Shown one piece after another: positions 1 to 5,231 of a DNA stretch of 9,334 bases (position 1 is the first letter of the stretch; each line of letters starts with the position of its first letter). Where the stretch lies: positions 1 through 9,334 of the forward strand of contig JAPSIP010000046.1 in assembly GCA_031178645.1 (NCBI GenBank), in the 5' to 3' direction. The notes under the pieces were generated by a model, which saw nothing but the letters and a program-made list of their open reading frames with translations, did no database searches and was not told where the DNA came from. A program made the position numbers and the translations under genes. The stretch is from Paracoccus sp. (in: a-proteobacteria). GTDB lineage: Bacteria > Pseudomonadota > Alphaproteobacteria > Rhodobacterales > Rhodobacteraceae.

Positions 1-1
1 C

Positions 2-313
2 ATCGACGGCGCAGGCCCCATGAAGTTCTTCCGCGACATCCTGCTGCCCCTGTCGCGAACCAATATCGCGGCGCTGTTCGTGATCCTGTTCATCTATGGC
101 TGGAACCAGTATCTGTGGCCTCTGCTGATCACGACCAGCAGCGACTATTACACCATCGTCGCGGGCATCAAGCGCATGGCCGACGCCGTGGACGGGCTGC
201 CGCAATGGCATCTGGTGATGGCAACCGCCATGCTGGCGATGCTGCCCCCGGTTGCCGTCGTGATCGGGATGCAGCGGCTGTTCGTCAAAGGTCTTGTCGA
301 GACGGAGAAATAA
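2..313 (+). CDS. ugpE: sn-glycerol-3-phosphate ABC transporter permease UgpE (C-terminal part, cut by window start)
   Basis: This is the C-terminal 103 residues of an inner-membrane permease subunit of the Ugp importer, which takes up glycerol-3-phosphate and glycerophosphodiesters. The frame is already open at base 2 and enters in the cytoplasmic EAA loop ([18 protein letters not shown]), the helix that docks on the UgpC ATPase. Two hydrophobic segments follow, [20 protein letters not shown] and [19 protein letters not shown]. Between them is the UgpE-typical stretch [11 protein letters not shown], and the protein ends [12 protein letters not shown], very close to enterobacterial UgpE. The ATG at base 20 is an internal methionine, not the start. 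The stop is 5 bases before the ugpC start, so the two are almost certainly co-transcribed. The true start and the ugpB and ugpA genes expected upstream lie outside the window. Confidence 0.93.
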   Translation: MDGAGPMKFFRDILLPLSRTNIAALFVILFIYGWNQYLWPLLITTSSDYYTIVAGIKRMADAVDGLPQWHLVMATAMLAMLPPVAVVIGMQRLFVKGLVETEK

Positions 314-318
314 GAAAA

Positions 319-1326
319 ATGGCATCAATCAAACTCGACAAGGTCGGCAAGATCTATGCCGGCGGCACCCGCGCCGTGGGCGACGTGAACATCGACATCG
401 CGGATGGCGAATTCATCGTGCTGGTCGGCCCGTCCGGCTGCGGCAAATCAACGCTGCTGCGCATGGTGGCAGGGCTGGAGTCGATCAGCGAAGGCACGGT
501 CAGCATCGGCGACCGCGTGGTCAACGAGATCGAGCCCGCCGACCGCGACATCGCCATGGTGTTCCAGAACTATGCGCTTTACCCGCATATGTCGGTGCGC
601 CAGAACCTGGCCTATGGGTTGAAGAACCGAGGCACCCCCAAGGCCGAGATCGAGCGCCGCGTGGCCGAGGCCGCCGAGATCCTGCAGATCGGCCCCTTCC
701 TGGACCGCAAGCCCCGCGCCCTGTCCGGCGGCCAGCGCCAGCGCGTCGCCATGGGTCGCGCGATCGTGCGCGAACCGGCGGCCTTCCTGTTCGACGAACC
801 CCTGTCCAACCTGGACGCCAAGCTGCGCGTCACCATGCGGCTTGAGATCAAGGAGTTGCAGCGCCGTCTGCGCACCACCTCGATCTATGTGACGCATGAC
901 CAGTTGGAAGCAATGACACTAGCGGACCGGCTGGTGGTGCTGAACGCGGGGCGGATCGAACAGATCGGCACCCCGCTCGAGGTTTATCGCAAGCCTGCTT
1001 CTACCTTCGTCGCCAGCTTCATCGGCAGCCCGGCGATGAACCTCATCAGCAGCAGCGCCGTCCCCTATCTGCCGGGTGTCGCCCATGCAGGCACCGTCGG
1101 TATCCGCCCCGAGGATCTGACGGTCTCTGCCGACGGCCCGATCCTGATGAATGTCCTTGCGGTCGAGGAACTGGGCGCGCAGCGGCTGGTCCACGGCCAG
1201 ACGGGGGGCGAGCGGCTGACGGTCACGCTGTCGTCCAACGCAGAACTGTCGGACAGCCTGCGCCTGGATTATCGTCCGGGGTCGCTGCACCTGTTTACCG
1301 CTGGCGAGGGTCGGCGCATCGACTGA
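319..1326 (+). CDS. ugpC: sn-glycerol-3-phosphate ABC transporter ATP-binding protein UgpC
   Basis: Cytoplasmic ATPase subunit of the Ugp importer, 335 residues, energising uptake through UgpA/UgpE. All ABC motifs are visible: Walker [10 protein letters not shown] (37-45), Q-loop Gln83 in [10 protein letters not shown], signature LSGGQ (135-139), Walker B ending in Asp159-Glu160, D-loop SNLDAKL, and switch His193 in YVTHD. The regulatory part begins around [13 protein letters not shown] and includes GIRPEDL, as in MalK/UgpC-type ATPases. The start is the ATG 5 bases after the ugpE stop; the GGAGAAATAAGAAAA tract just upstream supplies the ribosome-binding purines. The frame stays open further 5', but that part overlaps ugpE. 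The regulatory domain is short: the stretch between SPAMNL and GIRPED is about 17 residues fewer than I recall in E. coli UgpC, so the first TOBE segment may be reduced. The family and substrate assignment are well supported by the flanking UgpE. Confidence 0.95.
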   Translation: MASIKLDKVGKIYAGGTRAVGDVNIDIADGEFIVLVGPSGCGKSTLLRMVAGLESISEGTVSIGDRVVNEIEPADRDIAMVFQNYALYPHMSVRQNLAYGLKNRGTPKAEIERRVAEAAEILQIGPFLDRKPRALSGGQRQRVAMGRAIVREPAAFLFDEPLSNLDAKLRVTMRLEIKELQRRLRTTSIYVTHDQLEAMTLADRLVVLNAGRIEQIGTPLEVYRKPASTFVASFIGSPAMNLISSSAVPYLPGVAHAGTVGIRPEDLTVSADGPILMNVLAVEELGAQRLVHGQTGGERLTVTLSSNAELSDSLRLDYRPGSLHLFTAGEGRRID

Positions 1327-1327
1327 T

Positions 1328-1342
1328 GTTCTAGTTTTGTTC
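1328..1342 (+). promoter_or_regulatory. Candidate LexA (SOS) box GTTC-N7-GTTC
   Basis: Directly seen: GTTC (1328-1331), seven AT-rich bases TAGTTTT, GTTC (1339-1342). It lies within a larger direct repeat, TGTTCTA at 1327-1333 and 1338-1344, with an 11-base period of about one helical turn. GTTC-N7-GTTC is the established LexA-binding motif of alphaproteobacteria, including Rhodobacter and Caulobacter. It begins two bases after the ugpC stop and ends 51 bases before the protease start, where an operator should lie. A poor promoter can be drawn across it (TTTTGT at 1335-1340, TAGCAT at 1358-1363, 17-base spacer), but this is weak. That LexA binds here is inference. Confidence 0.55.
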
Positions 1343-1360
1343 TAAGTGGCGGCATGGTAG

Positions 1361-1396
1361 CATGAGGCGAGTTTCCAGAAAGGGATTCGCCTCATG
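1361..1396 (+). promoter_or_regulatory. Inverted repeat enclosing the protease ribosome-binding site and start codon
   Basis: A perfect 10-base inverted repeat, CATGAGGCGA at 1361-1370 and TCGCCTCATG at 1387-1396. The second arm contains the protease ATG (1394-1396), and the 16-base interior contains its Shine-Dalgarno tract AGAAAGGGA (1377-1385). In RNA the stem can continue inward as G1371-U1386, U1372-A1385, U1373-G1384, U1374-G1383 and C1375-G1382, closing a small CAGAAA loop. Both signals for translation start would then be paired. If the transcript starts downstream of about 1361 the stem cannot form, so the transcription start matters. Alternatively the repeat could be a DNA operator. 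Confidence 0.6.
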
Positions 1397-2494
1397 TGCT
1401 TTTCGCTGAACGGTTCGCATCATCATTCGATCCATTGCATCGTTCCGCCCTACATGCTGCGGGTGCTGGCCCTGCGCGGCGATCCCAGGACCGCCGAAAT
1501 GGCGCGGACCCTGCTGAAGCAGACCGAAAAGCTGCGCGACGAACGCGCCGAACTGACGCGCGCGGGCCTGCCGCCGGAAAGGCCGCTGTCCGGTGCTTTC
1601 GCCTCTACCGCCGTCTCTCCGGCCGAAGGTCTGTGCTGCCCCGACCGCGGTATTCATGACGGCCAGTTTCGCGCCGCCCTTCCCGGCAAGCTGGTCCGGT
1701 CTGAAGGTGACGGGCCCACCGGCATCGCCGATGCCGACACCGCCTATGACGCGGCGGGCCAGGTCTTCTCGCTCTTTGCTGAGGAATACGGCCGCAATTC
1801 CCTGGACGGAGAGGGAATGCCGCTGATCGCCACGGTCCACCACCGCCGCGACTATAACAACGCCTTCTGGAACGGCACCCAGATGGCCTATGGCACCGGC
1901 GACGGCAAGGTCTTCCGGACCTTCCTGGAACTGTCGGTCATCGGGCACGAGATGGCCCACGGGGTGATCCAGCACTCCGGCGGGCTGATCTATGAAAACC
2001 AATCCGGCGCGCTGAACGAAAGCATCGCCGATGTCTTCGGGTCGCTGTCGCTGCAACGCGCCCTGGGGCAAGAGGTCCATCAGGCCGACTGGCTGGTCGG
2101 CCGCGGCATCCTGGGCCCCGGCATCAATGGCGCGGCGCTGCGCAGCATGAAGGCGCCGGGCACGGCCTATTCCGACAACATGCTGGGCCAGGATCCGCAG
2201 CCCTGGCATATGGATCATTTCGTCACCACCACCGACGACAATGGCGGCGTTCATATCAATTCGGGGATCCCGAACCACGCCTTCTACCTGTTCTGCGCCT
2301 ATCTGGGCGGGCGAGCCTGGGAACTGCCGGGCCGCGTCTGGTACCGTGCGCTGCAGACGCTGAACAACCCGATGGCAAGCTTTTCCGACTGGGCCGACCA
2401 GACCATGGATTCGGCCATCGAACTGGCGGGCCGCGGCAGCATCGAGACGGTGATGCTGCGCCGCGCCTGGAAACTTGTCGGAATCGCGATCTAG
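1394..2494 (+). CDS. Protealysin-like M4 family zinc metalloprotease
   Basis: A 366-residue thermolysin-family (M4) endopeptidase. The zinc site is complete: HEMAH at 185-189 (His185, His189 ligands; Glu186 general base) and third ligand Glu209 in NESIAD. Asp213 is the usual supporting acidic residue. His287 in GGVHINSG matches the transition-state-stabilising histidine of thermolysin (His231). VHHRRDYNNAFWNG and QMAYGTGDG match M4 substrate-cleft segments. There is no signal peptide. The N-terminus instead has a short propeptide with CIVPPYML at 15-22, the mark of the protealysin group, which differs from secreted thermolysins with long propeptides. Cys2, Cys15 and a HHH run (9-11) might contact the active-site zinc in the zymogen; that is inference. 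The start is fixed by AGAAAGGGA 8 bases upstream and by the propeptide motif beginning near residue 15. The downstream gene looks like its inhibitor. Substrate unknown; protealysin-group enzymes act inside cells or leave by non-Sec routes. Confidence 0.93.
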   Translation: MCFSLNGSHHHSIHCIVPPYMLRVLALRGDPRTAEMARTLLKQTEKLRDERAELTRAGLPPERPLSGAFASTAVSPAEGLCCPDRGIHDGQFRAALPGKLVRSEGDGPTGIADADTAYDAAGQVFSLFAEEYGRNSLDGEGMPLIATVHHRRDYNNAFWNGTQMAYGTGDGKVFRTFLELSVIGHEMAHGVIQHSGGLIYENQSGALNESIADVFGSLSLQRALGQEVHQADWLVGRGILGPGINGAALRSMKAPGTAYSDNMLGQDPQPWHMDHFVTTTDDNGGVHINSGIPNHAFYLFCAYLGGRAWELPGRVWYRALQTLNNPMASFSDWADQTMDSAIELAGRGSIETVMLRRAWKLVGIAI

Positions 2495-2502
2495 GCCTAG
2501 AT
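2489..2502. promoter_or_regulatory. 14-base perfect palindrome across the protease stop codon
   Basis: ATCTAGGCCTAGAT is its own reverse complement and contains the protease TAG stop (2492-2494). It abuts the C-run/G-run hairpin before the inhibitor gene. It could be part of an intercistronic RNA structure or a protein-binding site. No known operator is recognised. Confidence 0.4.
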
Positions 2503-2519
2503 TCCCCCGACAAGGGGGA
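2503..2519 (+). promoter_or_regulatory. Hairpin sequestering the inhibitor gene's ribosome-binding site
   Basis: TCCCCC (2503-2508), loop GACAA, GGGGGA (2514-2519). The 3' arm is the Shine-Dalgarno sequence of the inhibitor gene, whose ATG begins at 2527. The 5' arm starts 8 bases after the protease stop, so a ribosome terminating on the protease would cover it. That geometry suits translational coupling of inhibitor to protease. The pairing is visible in the sequence; the regulatory role is inference. Confidence 0.5.
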
Positions 2520-2526
2520 TCATGCC

Positions 2527-2808
2527 ATGATCATCGAAATCGCAGCGCAGGGCGGCTTCGGCGGGATCACCGCCGCGCGTCTGCACAAGACCATAGACCT
2601 GGCCAGCCAGCCCGAACAGATGCGCCAGGATCTGGCCGAGGCCTTCGAGCCAGAGGAACTGGCCCGCCTTGCCAGCCAGCCCTGCGGCGACTGCGCCGAC
2701 CGCATGACCTATCGCATCACCGTGACCGAGGATCGCGACAGCTGCAGCTTCACCCTGCAGGAACAGCAGATCCCGCCCGACATGCTGGACCTGATCGACC
2801 AGATGTAG
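2527..2808 (+). CDS. Emfourin-family protein, putative protealysin inhibitor
   Basis: A 93-residue small acidic protein without signal peptide or membrane segment. The opening MIIEIAAQGGFGGI resembles the emfourin family (short strand, then a GGFAG-like loop), followed by a helical Leu/Glu-rich middle (about 24-50). The end, MTYRITVTEDRDSCSFTL then IPPDMLDLIDQM, fits two beta strands and a closing helix, as in that family. Emfourin is the proteinaceous inhibitor encoded beside protealysin in Serratia. Here the gene follows the M4 protease by 32 bases on the same strand, which strongly favours the same pairing. A CGDC motif (residues about 56-59) could bind a metal or form a disulfide; I do not know whether it is conserved. 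The start is the ATG after AAGGGGGAT; an ATG at 2522 is in another frame. The assignment rests on recalled family pattern plus gene order, not on a search. Confidence 0.78.
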   Translation: MIIEIAAQGGFGGITAARLHKTIDLASQPEQMRQDLAEAFEPEELARLASQPCGDCADRMTYRITVTEDRDSCSFTLQEQQIPPDMLDLIDQM

Positions 2809-2839
2809 AAAAGGCAGCCCCGCAGGACTGCCATTTCTT
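2809..2839 (+). terminator. Probable intrinsic terminator after the protease-inhibitor cassette
   Basis: Immediately after the inhibitor stop, AAAAGGCAG (2809-2817) pairs with CTGCCATTT (2828-2836) with a single A-A mismatch. Two further inner C-G pairs are possible, and CTTCGTT follows. The GGCAG/CTGCC core is short, so this is a moderate terminator. The A-rich 5' flank and T-rich 3' flank could also serve weakly in the opposite direction for the convergent DUF475 gene. Confidence 0.5.
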
Positions 2840-2843
2840 CGTT

Positions 2844-2887
2844 GCCCAAATACCCTCGGGGGATGCGGGGGGGGAAGCGCCCCCGCC
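2844..2887. repeat. GC-rich hairpin, possibly a dispersed intergenic repeat
   Basis: GCGGGGG (2865-2871) pairs with CCCCCGC (2880-2886) around an 8-base interior. It is preceded by GCCCAAATACCCTCGGGGGA (2844-2863). The AAATACCCTCGGGGG plus GC-rich hairpin layout resembles short intergenic repeats I recall from Rhodobacteraceae genomes. It sits between convergent genes, ending 11 bases from the DUF475 stop, so it may stop transcription or slow RNA decay. Dispersal cannot be tested within this window. Confidence 0.4.
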
Positions 2888-2897
2888 TGCGCGTGGA

Positions 2898-3959
2898 TCA
2901 ATCCTGCGCGACATCCTTGTGGCGCCGGTTCCACATGATCGAATTGACAAAGGCCGTGGCGATGAAGACCGCGCCCAGAAGCCCCGTCACCACTTCGGGC
3001 AGGTGCCACATGGTCTGGCCGAACATGATGATCGACAGGATCAGGATCGACCAGAAGGCGCCATGTTCCAGGTAACGAAACTCGGCCAGGGTGCCGCGTT
3101 CGACCAGCATCACGGTCATGGACCGCACATACATGGCGCCGATGCCCAAGCCGATGGCGATCAGGAACAGGTTCTGCGTCAGGGCAAAGGCGCCGATCAC
3201 GCCGTCGAAGCTGAAGGATGCGTCCAGCACCTCGAGATACAGGAACCCGCCCAGGCCAGCCTGCGCCGCCGTGTGCGAGGCTTCCTGCGCCTTGCCCCAG
3301 CGATCCAGGATATGACCCAGGGCGTCCACGGCCAGAAAGGTCACGATGCCCCACATGGCGCTGTACATGAAGACCTGCTCGTCGCGGTTTTCCGGCAGCA
3401 GCCAGACGAACAGCAGGATGATGGCCAGGACGAAGCCCACCTCCATCCCCCGGACCGAGCCCGCAGCCCGCAGCGCACGCTCGATCTTGGCGATCCAGTC
3501 CACTTCCTTGGACTGGTCGAAGAAGAAGGTCAGCGCCACAAGCATCAGGAAGGATCCGCCGAATGCGGCGATCGGCAGATGCGCCTCGTGGATCAGGCGG
3601 GAATATTCCTCGGGGTCGGTCGCGGCCAGCTGGATCGCGGCCCAGGGTCCGATCTTTGCGGCAATGACGACGATCAGCAGCGGGAAGACGATCCGCATCC
3701 CGAAGACGGCGATCAGGATCCCCCAGGTCAGGAAGCGGCGCTGCCAGACCGGCGTCATTTCCTTCAGCTTGTTCGCGTTGACGATCGCATTGTCGAAGGA
3801 CAACGAGATTTCCAGGACCGCCAGCACAATGGCAATCATCAGGAAGGACAAGAGGCCGGTTGTCGATCCGGTAAAGCGATAACCCAGCCAGCCTGCCAGG
3901 GCGACGCCGGCGACGGTGGTGATCAGCGGCCACCGCAGATAGGATAAGGACGAGCGCAT
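2898..3959 (-). CDS. DUF475 / TerC-superfamily integral membrane protein
   Basis: A 353-residue polytopic inner-membrane protein with about eight to nine hydrophobic segments. It carries the paired acidic motifs of the TerC superfamily: LEISLSFDNAIVNA (SFDNA at 54-58) in the first half and SFDGVIGAF (250-258) in the second, the expected inverted-repeat layout. TerC proteins are linked to metal-ion homeostasis, including manganese export in some bacteria, and to tellurite resistance; DUF475 members lack a firmly assigned substrate. The start is the ATG with GGGAGGA 5 bases upstream. The same frame is open for 23 more codons, but that part is not TerC-like and has a poorer ribosome-binding site. 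It follows the CorA-type gene by 97 bases on the same strand, so a shared role in divalent cation balance is plausible. No tellurite-resistance partners are present in the window. Confidence 0.88.
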   Translation of the reverse strand: MRSSLSYLRWPLITTVAGVALAGWLGYRFTGSTTGLLSFLMIAIVLAVLEISLSFDNAIVNANKLKEMTPVWQRRFLTWGILIAVFGMRIVFPLLIVVIAAKIGPWAAIQLAATDPEEYSRLIHEAHLPIAAFGGSFLMLVALTFFFDQSKEVDWIAKIERALRAAGSVRGMEVGFVLAIILLFVWLLPENRDEQVFMYSAMWGIVTFLAVDALGHILDRWGKAQEASHTAAQAGLGGFLYLEVLDASFSFDGVIGAFALTQNLFLIAIGLGIGAMYVRSMTVMLVERGTLAEFRYLEHGAFWSILILSIIMFGQTMWHLPEVVTGLLGAVFIATAFVNSIMWNRRHKDVAQD

Positions 3960-3980
3960 GGAATCCTCCCGGTAAGGTCG

Positions 3981-3996
3981 TGCCCCAATAGGGGCA
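3981..3996. promoter_or_regulatory. Short perfect inverted repeat upstream of the DUF475 gene
   Basis: TGCCCC-AATA-GGGGCA, a 6-base perfect stem with a 4-base centre, lies 21 bases before the DUF475 start in the 97-base gap after the CorA gene. It has no T-run on either side, so it is not an evident terminator. It could be an operator or a hairpin in the leader. No known regulator motif is recognised. Confidence 0.35.
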
Positions 3997-4056
3997 TGGC
4001 GACACAGCGGCAAGCCGAATTGCGACATCTTGGCACAGGCCGGGGCCGATTGACCA

Positions 4057-5019
4057 TCACAGCCAACGCTTCCATCGCAGGACCAGCCAAGTGGCCCCCG
4101 CAGTGGCCGCCATCAGCGCGATGGCCATGGGGTAACCCCAGGGTTCGTCCAGTTCCGGCATGGATTCGAAGTTCATCCCGTAGATGCTGGCAATCAGGGT
4201 GGGCGGCAGGAACAAGGCCGCCACGACCGACAGAACCCGCACGGTGTTGTTCTGTTCCAGGTTGATCAGGCCAAGGGTCGCGTCCACGGCCAGGCTGACG
4301 CGAGATCCCAGGAAATCCGCATGAACCTCAAGCGCCTGGACATCGCGCAACTGCCCCTTGACCACCGGGCGCAGCCGGCCGGATTCGCGCTGTTCGTCAA
4401 TTGCCGCGATATAGAAGGCCAGCATCCGCTCGATCGTCAGCAGCGACAGGCGCACGCGGGCCATCGCCTCGGCCTCGCGGCCCACCTCTCGCAGCGCAGA
4501 TTGCAGGCGATCACCCTGCCCCCGGACCGAGGGCGTCTCGAAGACGGTGATCGTGGTGTTGTCCAGAAGCCGCCCCGATCCTTCAAGGATGTCGGCCAAG
4601 CGGGCGATGATCTCCTCGATCAGGCCGATGAACAGGCGATGCGGCGTGCCGCAGCCCAGGGTCGAGCGTTCGCCACGTTCAGGAAATGTCAGGAAGGGGC
4701 GCGGCGAATGGTGGCGCACCGTCACCAGGCGCTGCGGGGACAGGATGAAGCTGACGGGCATCGTGACCCGGTTGCCGTCGCCCCGTTCACCCGGCAGCAC
4801 GGCGGTCATGTAATCCACCCCCGTTTCGCGATAAAGCCGGTTCGAGATCTCGATCTCTTCCATGTCGGCCAGCGTCGGGACATCGACTCCCAAGTTGCGC
4901 AGCAGCGCGGTCTCGGCCTTGTCGGGGGCTATCAGGTCGATCCAGATCGCATCCGACAGAGGCGCGGCCTGGTCCTGGCGGGCGATGCGACCATCGCGGA
5001 TGACATAGGCATACATCAT
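4057..5019 (-). CDS. corA: CorA-family magnesium/divalent cation channel
   Basis: A 320-residue member of the CorA/MIT family, pentameric inner-membrane channels for Mg2+ and related ions. The pore signature YGMNF is at 280-284, followed by the external loop ESMPEL, as in CorA. Two C-terminal membrane helices are visible: VLSVVAALFLPPTLIASI before the signature and MAIALMAATAGATWLVL after it. The long N-terminal cytoplasmic domain includes helical stretches at about 125-255, and the protein ends in basic RWKRWL, as usual for the family. I chose the first of two tandem ATGs (5017-5019); CGGGAT lies 7 bases upstream. A 17-codon extension from 5070 is possible but begins almost inside the upstream terminator. 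Zinc-exporting ZntB relatives share the fold and GMN motif, so the ion is not certain. The DUF475/TerC gene follows at 97 bases. Confidence 0.92.
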   Translation of the reverse strand: MMYAYVIRDGRIARQDQAAPLSDAIWIDLIAPDKAETALLRNLGVDVPTLADMEEIEISNRLYRETGVDYMTAVLPGERGDGNRVTMPVSFILSPQRLVTVRHHSPRPFLTFPERGERSTLGCGTPHRLFIGLIEEIIARLADILEGSGRLLDNTTITVFETPSVRGQGDRLQSALREVGREAEAMARVRLSLLTIERMLAFYIAAIDEQRESGRLRPVVKGQLRDVQALEVHADFLGSRVSLAVDATLGLINLEQNNTVRVLSVVAALFLPPTLIASIYGMNFESMPELDEPWGYPMAIALMAATAGATWLVLRWKRWL

Positions 5020-5067
5020 GGCAGCATCCCGGCCTTGGAGTTCCCGCCTAGGTAGCCCGCCGACCAG

Positions 5068-5099
5068 CAAAGAAAAAGGGTGCCTCCGCAGGCACCCTT
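5068..5099 (-). terminator. Strong intrinsic terminator of the ybjN-proC-csaA-dehydrogenase operon
   Basis: A perfect 10-base stem, AAGGGTGCCT (5076-5085) with AGGCACCCTT (5090-5099) around CCGC. On the minus strand it continues as TTTCTTT, a typical U-tract. On the plus strand no T-run follows, so it acts for minus-strand transcription arriving from the dehydrogenase gene. It separates that operon from the CorA gene. Confidence 0.88.
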
Positions 5100-5121
5100 C
5101 TCCCGTCAGGCATTCCGGTCG

Positions 5122-5202
5122 TCAGAACGTCCGGCCGCCGATCTGGCGCTCGGCCTTGTCCTTGGTCCAGCCGTAGTTTCCTGCACCCTGGCCTGCTTCC
5201 AT
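5122..5202 (-). CDS. Candidate 26-residue small protein, unrecognised
   Basis: Between the dehydrogenase stop and the terminator lies a short ORF, ATG at 5202 to TGA at 5122, encoding MEAGQGAGNYG then WTKDKAERQIGGRTF. From Asn9 onward every codon ends in G or C, like the confirmed genes around it and unlike typical spacer. The stop falls 22 bases before the terminator stem. The same frame also opens at a TTG at 5235 that overlaps the dehydrogenase stop, which would give a 37-residue product. GAAGG before the ATG is too close (2 bases) for a good Shine-Dalgarno site, so the start is uncertain. It could be a real coupled small protein, a relic of a longer gene, or chance. I recognise no family. 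Confidence 0.35.
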   Translation of the reverse strand: MEAGQGAGNYGWTKDKAERQIGGRTF

Positions 5203-5231
5203 TGCCTTCGACAAGATACCTACGGCCGTGG

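Noticed and set aside
115..318. N-terminal extension of ugpC to an ATG at 115
   Set aside because: The extension overlaps ugpE out of frame and has an Arg/His-rich shadow composition; the ATG at 319 starts at the canonical ABC N-terminus.
1331..2278. 315-codon open frame on the minus strand
   Set aside because: It is the antisense shadow of the M4 protease, which has a full set of catalytic motifs.
2475..3947. 490-codon open frame on the plus strand
   Set aside because: It lies antisense to the inhibitor/DUF475 region and its product is rich in Gln, Asp, Arg and His with no recognisable domain. Long antisense frames are expected at this GC content.
4321..5055. 244-codon open frame on the plus strand
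   Set aside because: It is antisense to the CorA gene, with no domain-like sequence.
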